A DNA stretch of 64,000 nucleotides from Rhabditoides inermis. Lineage: Eukaryota > Nematoda > Chromadorea > Rhabditida > Rhabditidae. Positions within the stretch are counted from its first letter, which is position 1. The number at the start of each line of letters is the position of its first letter. Shown piece by piece: positions 37,933-48,605 of this stretch. Made by a program: the position numbers and the translations under genes. The DNA lies in assembly GCA_963966185.1 (NCBI GenBank), contig CAWZYM010000423.1, forward strand, positions 186,001 through 250,000, in the 5' to 3' direction. Below the pieces are notes generated by a model. The model had not been told where the DNA came from. It saw nothing but the letters and a program-made list of their open reading frames with translations, and ran no database searches.

Positions 37933-40900
37933 AGTATGTCGCAATGGAAACGCACGTCGTATGGCGAACTGAGAACGGATTCCTTCCACTCACGCAGCGA
38001 CTGGAAAAAGGTACAGTAATACCACGAGAGACGGAAAGTACAGTACCTGTCCCGGCAAGTCGTACTCAATAACGGGCGCGTCAATGTCGGTGTCACTCTC
38101 GGAATCCGTCGAACTGTTCTGTGCCGACGCCACATCTTGGGATGATCCATCAGTCACACAGCTCACAGGCTCATTCGTCTAAAATAAAAAAATAAAAGAA
38201 TAGTGACATGTTATGTGGTCGTTCACGTTTGCACCGCATGCACCGCAGGCCGACAAAGAGTCGTGACGAGAACGGGTAGAGGACGATGCAGAGACATCAA
38301 AGGAATCCAGGACATCGCCCGTCATTGCCGTCTGTAAGTGATGCTTGGCGAAGAAAAGCGGTGTGGCAGTACCCTGTGCGAGAGAGTGGAAGGGGAGAAG
38401 ATGAGACGGCGGGCAGTGGCCTGGCTGGTCGAACACGGCGATGCGCTAGCCGTGCATGGAAACGCACCGACATCCACATCAGACACACACGTCCTGCACA
38501 AACACATTTATCTGGCAAGGAAGCGGAATCGACAGAGGAATACATCAGCGGAATGTAAGCGGGAAAATGGTGTCATGTAATGTAAGCGGGAAAATGGTGT
38601 CAAGTTTAAGTGATAAGAAATTTCAAGAGGCGCGGGGGAAGCTCGCTTGGAAGTGGCCAGTTCCATCTTCAGGCTCTTGTACAGCTTGCGAAGCCGGCTG
38701 CTGTCGGGTGTTGCGGAACCTGAAACATGTTTTAAAAGTATCTACCATACATCTCGCTACTGCAGTCGTCACAAGTACAATATCACTACAATATCGCAAT
38801 CAATACCACAACTACAGTACCTGCCCATGCCGCGATGAGAGCTCGGGAGACGAGCTCGAACTTGTGCTGCCGGAGAATGTCAGAGATGTTGTGCGGCGCA
38901 CCGTCGATAATGCCCACTATGGCCAGGGCCACGTCCACGGCGCACACGTACTGAAGAGTGGAATGAGGTGGTGCGGGTGCGACACCACGTACCGCTTCGT
39001 TGTGCTCCAATCGGGGGACCATCTTGAGCGTGGTGAGCCCCTGCTTCATGCGTGCCACGGCAGCAGAGCCGCCGTCCGCGTCCAGCATGTCGAAGAACGC
39101 TCCCTCGTTCCCGCCCCACATCTCCAGCGACTCGACAGCTCCAACTGCAAACACACCACGGTATAGGGAAACAGAGCGGAGCGACTCACTGGCCGACAGA
39201 ATCATTCTGTCCCGGCTACCAGTGAGATCCTGGTAGAGGAGCTGGACGAGGGGAATCGGCAGAATCACCGGATCGCCGATCGCCATCAGCTTGCCCTTGA
39301 ACACCTGAAAAAAGTAGCGTTGGCAAAAAGAAAAGCAATCATTCCAACAATCACGGAACAGTGTTTCGAGCTGTAGGTGGAATAGAGATGGTACACGTCA
39401 ACTCGCCTCGATGAGATCGCTCTCCACTTGGGAGTAAATGATTATCAGTGCCGTGGTGTACGGCACAAACTTCTGGAACATGTAGAAGGGATTATGGTTG
39501 AACCCCAGGAGACACAGCCGAGCAGATTCAACCTAAAAAGCAATCTCTTTCTCCCTTCTCTCTCTCTCTTTCTCTATCCCACTCTTTCTCACCGAAGAAC
39601 TCATTTGCTCGAAGGCAAATAGCCAGTCGCCAGCACCTGCCTTCCGCTGCGCCATGAGATGTGCCAGATTGTACGCGGCTCTGAAATCCAGGATACAGAG
39701 TAAAAAAAATCAACTCAATGTACCTTGCCATCTTCTCCTCCATGGTTTCGCACGTGTCGAAAGCGGAGATGAGGGGAGCGAGAGAAGGGGCGATCAGTTG
39801 GCGATCGACCGCCGGAAGCAGCGTCGAGAAAACGAAAGCCTCCCTGTAATCAATGCATCACTTTATCATCTCCTGATTTCATTTTCCCTCACATTTTCCT
39901 CGTTTATACTAAACATCCAACATATCAATTCGATAAAAGAATTCTAAAGAGATGTGCACTAGAAACGGCACTGCATGCGGAGAGCACCGCTCATCACAGA
40001 CTCCGAGAACGAATTTCTCCACGACCTCCAAGCGAGCGCTCCGCGTGGTAGCTTGGAGAACCTGCATCATAGCGGAGCACGCTACATTGGCGGTGGCTGA
40101 AATGATCATCGCGTATCATTTTCATCATAATCCACATACTTTCAACCAGAACGTCGATCTCGGCTTGCACCCTAGAAGGCAGACGGTCCTGCAAACACAA
40201 AAAGGTAAAGAAACATACTACTTGATGTGTCACTAACCTTGTCGACGAACTTGCGCTGTGCGAACCTGGCCGCGCGGGCGAACAGCTCGTCGGCTCGCGC
40301 ACTGTCTCCGGAGTTGAATTCCATGTTATGCACTGCAATACATTGAGAGGAATGTATAACGCGTTTAACAAAAAAACAGCTCAACGCCTACTCACCGCAC
40401 AGTTGAAACAATTTCTTGTTGTACTCCTCTCCGAACGCCTCGGGCTTGAAAGCATCTTTGCCAACAGTTGGTGGAATCACCGGGTGCTTGTTGTCCAACG
40501 ACTGGATCATCTCATTAGTACCATGCCGATCAAGCGAATTCTACTATATACCTTGAGCATGCTGTTCACGAGAGTAGGGAGCGACGGTATCTTCAGAGCC
40601 GATCTTGCAGGGTCGAGAGAGAGAGGCCGAGCGCCCTGAAATATGTACCATGAGGACTAGAATAGCAATACACTTCTATAGACGATTATTACATGCACGG
40701 GGACAATTTCAATACTTCAAAAGAGAACGCAGTTCACAAAAACAAACAGGAGTGGGATTAAATCCCCTCAAAAAAAGTTCGAATTAAGTTCGAACTAAAT
40801 TTAAGTCTACTGTAACCCGATTTCAGGTTACTGTGATTTTTAAACACACACATAAAACATATTGTTGTGAAGCTCTTCTCAAGTTGATTTGAATGGTATT

Positions 40901-41840
40901 TGAAATTATATATTTCATCTCAAATATAAAAAAATCGATATTAACCGATATCAATTGATATCCGGGGCTCACTGATATTGATCGCCTTTTGGGGCTGTGA
41001 CCGGTTCAATATGTTTCACAATTAAAAATCTAGAAGTCGATCATTTGTGGCTGTGAATTAAAGGAGCAATTGTAACACATGAACACGATTCAGCAAGCGG
41101 AAATCTTTGAAATACGTCATAACCCACAGTAATATTCGACTTTTGGCTTAGAATGTATAAGGATGTCACTGCCATTTACCGTTGATTGCATTAGTTCAAA
41201 ATATTTTGAGGTTCAAGTTCGCGAAAAATTCGGAATAAACTCCTAATTATTTCCGAGATTTTTCAAAATATTTTGAAATTAGTTTGAATTTTTCGGGGAC
41301 TTTAATCCCACTCCAGGAAAGGAAACAAACACTCACGTCCGGTAGGGCACTCTGGTATGTAGGATGTTCTTGCAGTGTTGATTGTAGATGACTAGAAGTC
41401 TGTTTTCATTGCACGCATGAGTAGCGTCTTTACATGTCTGAAACGTATCTTAAAAGTATTTAGGTCGGGTCATATTCAACTTCAGGTAATAGCTGTTCAC
41501 TTTCGTTTTTTTCATCTTGTCCGAATGTTTGTGTTCAATGAGGAAAACCGAAAACGTGTTTATTGTTGCAGACTGTCTGATGTTGTTGCGGCTTATGGCG
41601 AGGCGGGTGCCCTGCAATGGAGAAGGAAGAGGAAGGGACACGCACTCCAGCCAGCAGAGCAGACACACGCTTCACAGGTAAGTTGGGGTTTGACTGGGCG
41701 AAAGTGAGGTGTTGATTGTGTATTGTTCAATTTAACACAGTTATCAACCATGTTTCATTGTTCAGAACCGTTTCGCGCCGGCGCCGCAGCCGGTGTGCGT
41801 AGTGCTGAACCGAGTCCGCCTCATCTGCCGAATCCGTCAT
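35087..41840 (-). CDS. Unidentified multi-exon protein (helical repeats, Ser/Asp-rich linker, Tudor/SH3-like end)
   Basis: The exons (minus strand, 5' to 3', phases agreeing except at the two flagged edges) are 41337-41399, 40552-40635, 40396-40501, 40238-40332, 40140-40188, 39988-40096, 39724-39843, 39593-39680, 39407-39532, 39220-39304, 38993-39144, 38821-38950, 38647-38719 (3' edge unsure), 38227-38373, 38047-38178, 37546-37679, 37033-37126, 36758-36817, 36501-36649 and 35087-35216. A likely first exon starts at ATG 41840 (MTDSADEADSVQHYAHRLRR), but its donor is weak. The N-terminal half is helical and HEAT-like (for example QHKFELVSRALIAAWAG). A Ser/Asp-rich linker (STDSESDTDID) follows. 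The end (GARVLALYDLHYSAAVVI, ADRVVVRF) looks like a small beta-barrel. The intron after 39407 has a GC donor. The 3' end is unresolved: either a stop at 34979 by read-through or further exons beyond the LTR element. I do not recognise the family. Confidence 0.7.
35233..35290. repeat. GACGCAGAGCCAGC short tandem repeat
   Basis: Three to four degenerate copies of a 15-18 base unit (GACGCAGAGCC(AGC)) sit directly before the foldback repeat. Confidence 0.75.
35281..35489. repeat. Foldback (inverted-repeat) element
   Basis: The left arm 35281-35368 (CAGAGCCACAGGCCAACT...) and the right arm 35402-35489, read in reverse complement, match over about 88 bases with a few mismatches, around a ~33 base loop. 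The core TAAGGCCCCATTATACTTT recurs in diverged form at 37336. This is probably a non-autonomous foldback or MITE-like family lying in an intron of the minus-strand gene. Confidence 0.85.
35490..36500. repeat. Intron with CT/GA microsatellites, otherwise no feature
   Basis: (CT)n at ~35684-35734 and (GA)n at ~35774-35812 face each other across 40 bases, and another (GA)n lies at ~35890-35926. The rest (36.0-36.48 kb) is unique intronic sequence without a recognised feature, ending in a poly-C run at 36477-36494. Confidence 0.8.
36664..37030. repeat. CT tract and GGA/GA tract flanking a 20-codon exon
   Basis: (CT)n at 36667-36720 and a GGA/GAGAGG tract at 36846-37030 fill the introns on both sides of the exon 36758-36817 of the minus-strand gene. 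The purine tract starts directly at the donor of exon 37033-37126 (minus-strand GTCAGTCTCTC). Confidence 0.85.
37299..37430. repeat. Hairpin plus diverged copy of the foldback family
   Basis: A perfect 10 bp stem (CTTCGGAAAT-GG-ATTTCCGAAG, 37299-37320) is followed by AGACTGACCACGCCTT and then TAGGCCCCAGTATACTTTCA, related to the core at 35310. AGACTGACCAC also follows a hairpin at 45471. The 37150-37300 stretch before it carries a degenerate CAACTAC repeat. Confidence 0.7.
37707..37931. repeat. GA/GGGA microsatellite
   Basis: Over 220 bases of nearly pure purine on +, with two long (GA)n runs separated by GAGGGAGGGAGGGA. It lies in the intron between exons 37546-37679 and 38047-38178 of the minus-strand gene. 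Confidence 0.92.
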
Positions 41841-41879
41841 CACGGCAGCGACACTGCCGCGTTGAAGGGCTCGGGGTAG
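41417..41879 (+). CDS. Possible two-exon small gene antisense to the 5' end of the minus-strand gene
   Basis: Exons 41417-41677 and 41766-41879 would give 124 codons with a TAG stop. The donor (CACAG then GTAAGT) and acceptor (TTCATTGTTCAG) are strong and the phase holds. The product is basic (for example QWRRKRKGHALQPAEQ) and matches nothing I recognise. The same DNA read on minus gives a plausible start exon (ATG at 41840), so only one strand may be truly coding; the + reading could be a non-coding or 5' leader transcript. Confidence 0.3.
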
Positions 41880-42326
41880 AAGGAAGGACAGCGTTCAGAG
41901 ACCGCGCATCGTCGCCTATCATCACAATGTCTTATTTCAAAAAGCCGCTCGATTTTCGCACGTCTGCGGGAGCGTACGTAACTAGGCGCTCTAATGACAC
42001 GGTTTAACAAATAGTCGCTCTTATTTTTCTACAGTATGACACAGTCATCGCGCAGTCCGTGTTCAATTTGGATTTGTTGTTTTGTTTATTTTCCTGTTTA
42101 TACGCGCTTATATTGATTATGTTGTTTTGATGTGTATTTTCCATCACATTGTTTACACTCGATTGCTGTTTTGTCTGTTTATAAACTCATTTGGCTTGCT
42201 GTGGTCGTATGCTCGATGCGATGTCTCGTTTTAACTTTTCGCACGTTGTTTCACACACTACCATTTCTGCTTGTGTGCTTTAAAAACGTATTTTTCAGTC
42301 ACTCGACGAGGGCGAACTTGCCGGCA
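41880..42326. promoter_or_regulatory. Likely divergent promoter between the minus-strand gene and NDUFB2
   Basis: About 490 bases separate the candidate minus-strand start (41840) from the NDUFB2 ATG (42327). No coding sequence is convincing here. A short frame from 41927 (MSYFKKPLDFRTSAGAYVTR) opens but stops quickly. No TATA box is clear. Confidence 0.4.
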
Positions 42327-43263
42327 ATGCTGGGTCATCGTGCGTTGTCTCTGGCCGCGCGCCAACTGCGTCTTCGTGGAGTTATCGGAACCCGGTACGT
42401 TTTCCTACCGTTTCATTGTTTATTTGTGTTTCTGCAATCTGTACGTGATAAAGTACCAGTATTGTTTTTCCCTGCATTTTTTTGTTTCAGTCAGACCCTC
42501 GGTGGAGTCAGGACGCGTATGGTCTGGGGACAAGACGCCGTCGGACCCCAGGTGCGTGCTTCTTTCACTCTTTTATTAGTTTTGCTACATTATATACTGT
42601 TTATCAAATCAAATAAGGGTGGATGATAATGCAATAAGCACATTAGCACTTGTAGGTGCCGGTGGGAGGCAAGATGGGCGCCAGCGAGAACCCCGAGCTG
42701 CACACGTACGACGGAGACTACCGCGGCACGATCAGCAAGGGAGACAAGCCCATCCCCGAGTGAGTGTTATTTTGTTATTGATTAAATGTATACCGTCTTA
42801 TCGAGCATTTTTGTTCATTAGTGCGTACGAACTTGTCTTGTTTGTCTATTCAGCGAAGTAATTAAGAGAATCGCGTTGATGTATTCGTGTTTGTTCAGCT
42901 ACTTCTACCGCACCCCCTCGATGGGCCGCACGTACATCGACCGCTGCGTCACCTTCTTCCTCTCGTCGGTCATCTGGGCCTGGTTCACCTACCACATGTA
43001 CTACCACAGCGGACACCTTCTCGTGAGTACATCATTTTCCCGGTTATAATCACGTGTTGATGGATTGCAATGCTGTCCCAATCGCAAGTGCATTATTATG
43101 TTGTATTTTATTAATGTTTTTATTGAATATTGTTGTTCAGGGCCATTGGTACATGCCGTACCTGCACGAGTTCTCGGACGAGGAGCTGGGCATCATGCCG
43201 GACTCGGCGCCCGATCCGGAGTACTGGGGCCACCACAAGGAGCAGTACGGCACCTACCGCTAA
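42327..43263 (+). CDS. NDUFB2: NADH dehydrogenase (ubiquinone) 1 beta subcomplex subunit 2, complex I AGGG subunit
   Basis: The exons are 42327-42394, 42491-42551, 42656-42759, 42899-43022 and 43141-43263 (159 residues, all phases agree, all GT-AG). The N terminus MLGHRALSLAARQLRLRGVI is a basic, Ser/Arg/Leu presequence for mitochondrial import. One membrane segment follows in exon 4 (CVTFFLSSVIWAWFTYHMYY). The C-terminal GHWYMPYLHEFSDEELGIMP matches the [20 protein letters not shown] ending of animal NDUFB2. The protein is an accessory subunit of the inner-membrane arm of respiratory complex I. It is longer than the ~105-residue mammalian protein because of an extended region before the membrane segment. 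It lies head-to-head with the gene to its left. Confidence 0.9.
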
Positions 43264-43455
43264 GCCCCGCCCACCCTTACTAGTAGTCGAACGAGTTGTC
43301 GTTTATTGATTGAGTGATTATTGCAGAGATAAATGTATAGAATAATTTATCAATGTTTTAAGGTCGTTACATACTAGATCACAGTGGGAAGTGACATGGC
43401 TATGGAAGAGGATCTTGTATTTTAGATATACAAGATTTCGTGTCTAGGCTACATA

Positions 43456-44206
43456 CTAGAAGGTGGCGAGGATCTCGTTGATAGCCTCGGCGACTATCTG
43501 AGTGACGAGCTCGCAGGTGACCTCCTCGTCGAAGGCCGGTACGTGGACGAAAAGAGCCTTGCCGGACTCCTTGCACAGCGACATGTAGTATGAGAAGCCG
43601 CATAGGTATCTGTAAGAATACTGTACTTTGAATCATGATAGATACGGTACCTTCCGGGATCTTGGGACACTTCGACCTTGACGGGGAGGTTGGTGTGTTT
43701 CTGCTTGATGGCAGCGACGATAGCTGAGCAGTCGATAGGAGAGGAGAGGGTGGGGGCGGGCACGGCCGGGCATTGGTTGTTGAGAGGCACGCAGCCTGGA
43801 AAGAGAGGTGTCTGTGAGTGATGACGTCACTCACCCGCGACGTCATAGCGACAGTAGCCGAGCCCGAACGACTGCTGCTCCAGCTTGATGCACTTGTGCA
43901 CCGGGTGAGCACCCACGTGGATGATCAGCTGATGTGAGTGTATCGATTGGTATTGATTGATCGCTTACGTCGGGTTTGTGGGTGGTCCAGAGCCGGTCGA
44001 CTGTCTTGGCGACCACGTCGTACTCGACTGAGATGAGCTCGGTGTGGAGAGTGGCCGAGGGGTTGGAGAAGGTCTGAAATGTATTGATTGATTGGATTGC
44101 TCATCGATCTGACCCTGTCGAGCTGCTTGACGACATCGGTGCTGGGGTTGCTGGCGAACGTGCCAAACGGCCCGAATCCCGTAACGACGACGGTCTTCTG
44201 CGTCAT
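43456..44206 (-). CDS. PGPEP1: Pyroglutamyl-peptidase I (peptidase C15)
   Basis: The exons (5' to 3') are 44114-44206, 43969-44073, 43835-43928, 43651-43795 and 43456-43609 (196 residues, all phases agree). The enzyme removes N-terminal pyroglutamate from peptides in the cytosol. The start has the family motif VVVTGFGPFGTFASNPS. The catalytic Glu lies in the KLEQQSFGLGYCRYD segment, the catalytic Cys in GRYLCGFSYYMS, and the His in ALFVHVPAF. This complete Glu/Cys/His triad and the length (human PGPEP1 is 209) support an active enzyme. It is convergent with NDUFB2, with 192 bases between the stop codons. Whether it is orthologous to PGPEP1 or to PGPEP1L cannot be decided here. Confidence 0.94.
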
Positions 44207-44405
44207 CTTAGGATGATTCGTATTAGTCTGATGACGACGACGTTTCATGTCTCGAGGTATTGTTGAAACGGACACGCCGCAGGGCGTGTTGATAACGATC
44301 GAATTGTGCGGGGGTGAGTCATATGAGAGCATAGTTTGAGAGTGAATCAATCAGACTTTTTGTAGCTGACTGAAGTAGTGATAATCATAGGCCATAAATG
44401 GTCAG

Positions 44406-44945
44406 TCAGAGTAGTCGATTCACGGTGTAGACTTCGTCGAAAGCGGCTTTGCATTTCCTGTGAGAAATGCGTCCCGATGCACAACTAGAGGTCATTTATC
44501 ACTATTATTTCGAACAGCGATTTTTCGTCATTTTCTTGTGAGTTTGTCGTCTTTGTTGTTGTTTTGCGTGATTGATTTGATATCATTAGCCTTCCTACAT
44601 GTTCTGTGTATCGCATTCTCACGTCGCAACCCTCGCCCGCGTCTCGTAATGCACTTCTGGTCTCCGTCTCGTCTGAATACGCACCAGTCAATGTTTGCAC
44701 AATATCGGCTCTCTCGCGCATCGCTCACTCTCGCCGTTTATACACATCGTATGTGCACTTCTTCCCCTGTATACACATTCTAGAACACGACTCAACAAAC
44801 AGTTTCTCACCTCGCCAAAGTTGAGCCCCGCCTTAGCTCTATCTGACGCACTTTTGGCGCTAGCGATCGCACTTTTCCAGCGCGTCTTTTTTGCTGACTC
44901 ACTCGCACGCTTTGCAGTCATTTTGATTATTTGCCGAGCTGCCAC
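44406..44945 (-). CDS. Small unidentified three-exon gene
   Basis: The exons 44811-44945, 44623-44672 and 44406-44457 give 78 residues with consistent phases and consensus ends (GTGAGA donors; TATTCAG and TCTCACAG acceptors). The product is Lys/Arg/Ala-rich at the start (MTAKRASESAKKTRWKSAIA from the second Met, residue 9) and ends KCKAAFDEVYTVNRLL. No family is recognised. The 5' end lies ~660 bases from the UGCG start, head-to-head, and the 3' end ~200 bases upstream of PGPEP1 on the same strand. The start could be Met1 or Met9. Confidence 0.5.
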
Positions 44946-45606
44946 CTGTCTGCTATGTTGTTGTTGTTATTCACTGAATAGGGGATGCTCTGCGCCGCCC
45001 GAACGGTAAGCTTCCCTCGCGCTATTTCGCGATTACCATAGTAATACGACGATACAGGCGAGAGCGAAAAGAGCGGCGACGCGCATTACCCGGTTGATAT
45101 GGAACATCGTGTGGCTAGATGGTGCTATCACTGCGTGGCGCGTGAGGGTTGCCCTTGGAGCGGACCAGCGGACCTAGAGACGCTAGGAGCGGTCCTGTAG
45201 TGTGTGTAGCCTAGTCGCATTGTAGGCATGGGCACTCCCCCCCCTATCGCTCTGCCCCCTCCCCCTCACCCCCTTATCAAAGCACACTACCGCTCACTGC
45301 TGATTGGATGTGTGATCTGTTCGATTGTCTCGTATTTTGTGTTCACCCCATTTACGCGGCGGTCATTTTGTGATTGACATTACGCGTGGCGGTTGGCTTG
45401 CCGTTGTTGCTGCTCTTCGAAACTCCCTTCGATACTCCTTTCGAAGTCAGTATCGAAGAGAGTTTCGAAGAGACTGACCACACCTTAATGGATACATCCC
45501 CCGTCGTCGTGCCATTGCGTGTGGTGGTTCACTCGCCATTGTCGAATTCTCCTGTCGTTTTTCAGCCCCGTGCCTTCTTCTCTCTCTCCCCCTCCGTCTC
45601 GTCTCG
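44946..45606. promoter_or_regulatory. Intergenic/5' region of UGCG with a 24-bp-arm hairpin
   Basis: An inverted repeat (left arm 45413-45436 starting CTCTTCGAAACTCCCTTC, right arm 45449-45472, one mismatch, 12-base loop) lies ~135 bases before the UGCG start. It is followed by AGACTGACCACACCTT, shared with the repeat at 37317. Otherwise GC-rich unique sequence without a recognised gene. Confidence 0.6.
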
Positions 45607-48571
45607 ATGTGGGAGTGCGTGGGCGGGGCGGCCGCGCTGTGCGGCGGCGTCTTCTCCGCGGCCATCGCCCTCCTCCACATCATGGCCATCGGATACGGGT
45701 CAGTCTGAAAACCTATCATCACTTCTTTATCACTACGAGTTACCTTTAGCGCGGGTACTATATGCGTTTGTTGTTGTCTGTTGCCATATATGAATTGTTT
45801 TCTTGCTATGCGTCTGTGGTGTTGTGGTATGGGTGAAGCGTATTGTTGGTTGGCAAAGTGTAGAATGTTCAGGGTTTCTGTTTAAAACCGCAACCCACAA
45901 CGCATAACCTGTGGTGCGTGGTGCGAACATATGGGGCATGGTTGACCGGAACATTTACGCATCAATGCATGAAGTATGCTCTCATTTGCAGCAAGTACCG
46001 CCTGCACCGGAAGGTGGAGTACCCGCCGGGCGGCCGGGGCGGCGCGGGCGTGTCGATCCTCAAGCCGATCGTCGGCGTCGACGAGCACCTCGAGAAGAAC
46101 CTCGAGTCGTACTTCCTACTTAAGTACCACATGGTTAGTGTTCATTCGAAATGTTTTATCAATAAGGTGGGGTAAATCGGAGGAAGACGGAGAGTCAGTT
46201 GTGATAATCTCAGTACGAGTGATTGTATGGTGGGACAGGTTACTATGTTTTCTTATGCAATGGACCTAATGAATAACTGGTAACCAGTAACCTTTTCAGT
46301 ACGAATTGTTGTTCTGTCTGCACGAGCGCAGCGACCCTGCCGTGGAGGTGATCCGCCGGTTGATGCACACCTATCCAGCTGTGCCGGCCAGTATCTTCTA
46401 CCTCGAAGGTGGGTTCATCAAGTCGGTTTACAATGTTAGCATTATGTGATAGAAGGATTGCTTCATTTAGAGGTGTCTGTGTAAACGTACTAGTACTGTT
46501 TTATGCGGATTGCTCTGAGATTGGCTATGTCGATTCGAACTTGGTTGCAGACTCTGCGTCGGTGGGTCTGAATCCGAAGATCAACAACATGGCGGCTGCG
46601 TGGCGGGCGGCCAAGCACCCGCTCGTGCTCATCTCGGACAGCGGCATCATGATGCGGCCGGACGCGCTGCAAGACATGGTGCGTGTCTGGTTGTGAAGTA
46701 AGATTCGCGTGGTCAATTATGTTGCGTATTCGTTGTTGTGTGTTTCCACTTGTACCATTGAGGTGAGGTTGTGCTGCAGGTAGTGCGAGTATGAGCATTG
46801 TCTAGTAGGTGTGCTTGTGTTGTCCGCTTGCACGGTTGAGGTTGTGCAGTTGTGCTGCTGGACATATGGTGGGTGGAAGGGGGGGGGAGTATGGGCATTG
46901 TCTACTAATTTCGGTATTTCCATTGGATGTTTGAGCTTAGAGGTTTTGCTGTAAGACAAGTGGGTGGGTGGAGGCAAGGCAAACTTCGAACATTGGCTTG
47001 GATAGAACATATGTGGATAGTCTGGTGGGTGTGGTACGTATTGTTTATGTTTTCTACGAATGCGCTGACATCGAGGGTGGGAAGGAGAAGTGGATTTTGT
47101 GTTATTTATTTGAACGGTTGCGCTGCAGAGTATGGTAATGGTATGATGGAAGAGAAGATTCACACTATTGTTGACGTACGTTGCACGCTAGTGTATTGTT
47201 TTTGGACGTGTATGTGTTGCGTTTTTTGGGGATTGTTGACGTGGAGTATTCTTTTACTGGGCGCATGCGTGGCTAGTCTGCTTAGTGCGTTGCGTATTAT
47301 TTCTGTTTTCTACGAATGTGCTGCCGATTATGGTAGGTGGGGATAGGAACTGCGAGGCTCGGTTGATTGACGCATGTCATGTTTGTAGATTGTCTTGTAT
47401 GTGTGTTGCGTACTGTTGTGTCGGCCACTTGTACGGTTGGAGATTGGAGTGGCTCTGTTGGACATGGTGGGTGATGGAAAAGGAATCACAAAGCTCTTAG
47501 CGCATGCCCTGTGGCTGGCCTGTCTAGTATGTGTGTTGCGTATAGTTTGTGTTTTCTACGAACAAAGGATACGGTGGGCGCGTGGGCGGAGAAAAAATAT
47601 CACGTATTAGCGCATACCATACGTACAGATTGTCTAGTAGATGCGTTGCGTATTGTTTCTGTATTCGTCTGTTTCACAGTGCGATGCAGGGGGACAGGGT
47701 GAGTAGTGATGAATGTTATGTTGTTCATATCAATGCTGAATATTGCATTGAATAAGAAGGAAGACGACACTCACAAGAAAAGGCTGATGTCGATTATTAG
47801 CACGTGTCTGTCTAGACTGTCTAGTTGATGTGCTGCGTGTTTTGTGTTTTCCATTTGCACGGATGCGTCAGGTTAAGATGAGTGCAAGAGGACAGTGATG
47901 ACTGATAATTTGCATACGCAAGTTCGATGATATTTTTAAAGAATGGTGGGAAAATGTGTTCGTTTCGCCAACTAGATTATTGACGCATGCCACCCGTGGA
48001 TTGTCGAGTTGATGTGTTGCGTATTGTTTGTGCTATACGCTTAACACTTTTTATTTGTAGAATATGGTGGGTGGTGAGGATAATAGTGTTCGTGTTCTTT
48101 GGGACAATACTACAACGAAAGAGGAGGAAGGGAAGATGCTTATCCCTCTATTCTCTAGGTGAACTCTATGACGCCTGAGGTGGCGCTCGTCACTCAGACT
48201 CCCTTCTGCGCGGATCGATCCGGATCGGGAGCAGAGATGGAGCAGGTAGAGATTGTGGATATAGGAGGGAGGGGGGGGGGGGTGAAGTAGCAGAGTGCAG
48301 AGAGGAAGTCGAGAAAAAACTGTCGAGAATCCTAGTCGTCTTCCACCAAGCTGATTGTGTGCGTATTTGTTCGAGTGTGATTCATCTCTGTTAGGAATCG
48401 TGTTTTCAGTGTGTTTTGTGTTTTTGTGCATGCATGATCCTTTCGTTGTTTAGATCTTTTTTGGCACGGCGCACTCTCGCATCTACCTGGCGGCGAACTG
48501 CCTGGGGTTTTTGTGCTCTACCGGGATGAGCAGCATCATGCGGTGAGAGAGGGAGAGAGAGAGGGATAGGG

Positions 48572-48605
<34 letters not shown>

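Noticed and set aside
38786..39304. Single 172-codon minus frame as one exon
   Set aside because: Splice signals divide it into exons 39220-39304, 38993-39144 and 38821-38950, with introns that happen to stay open.
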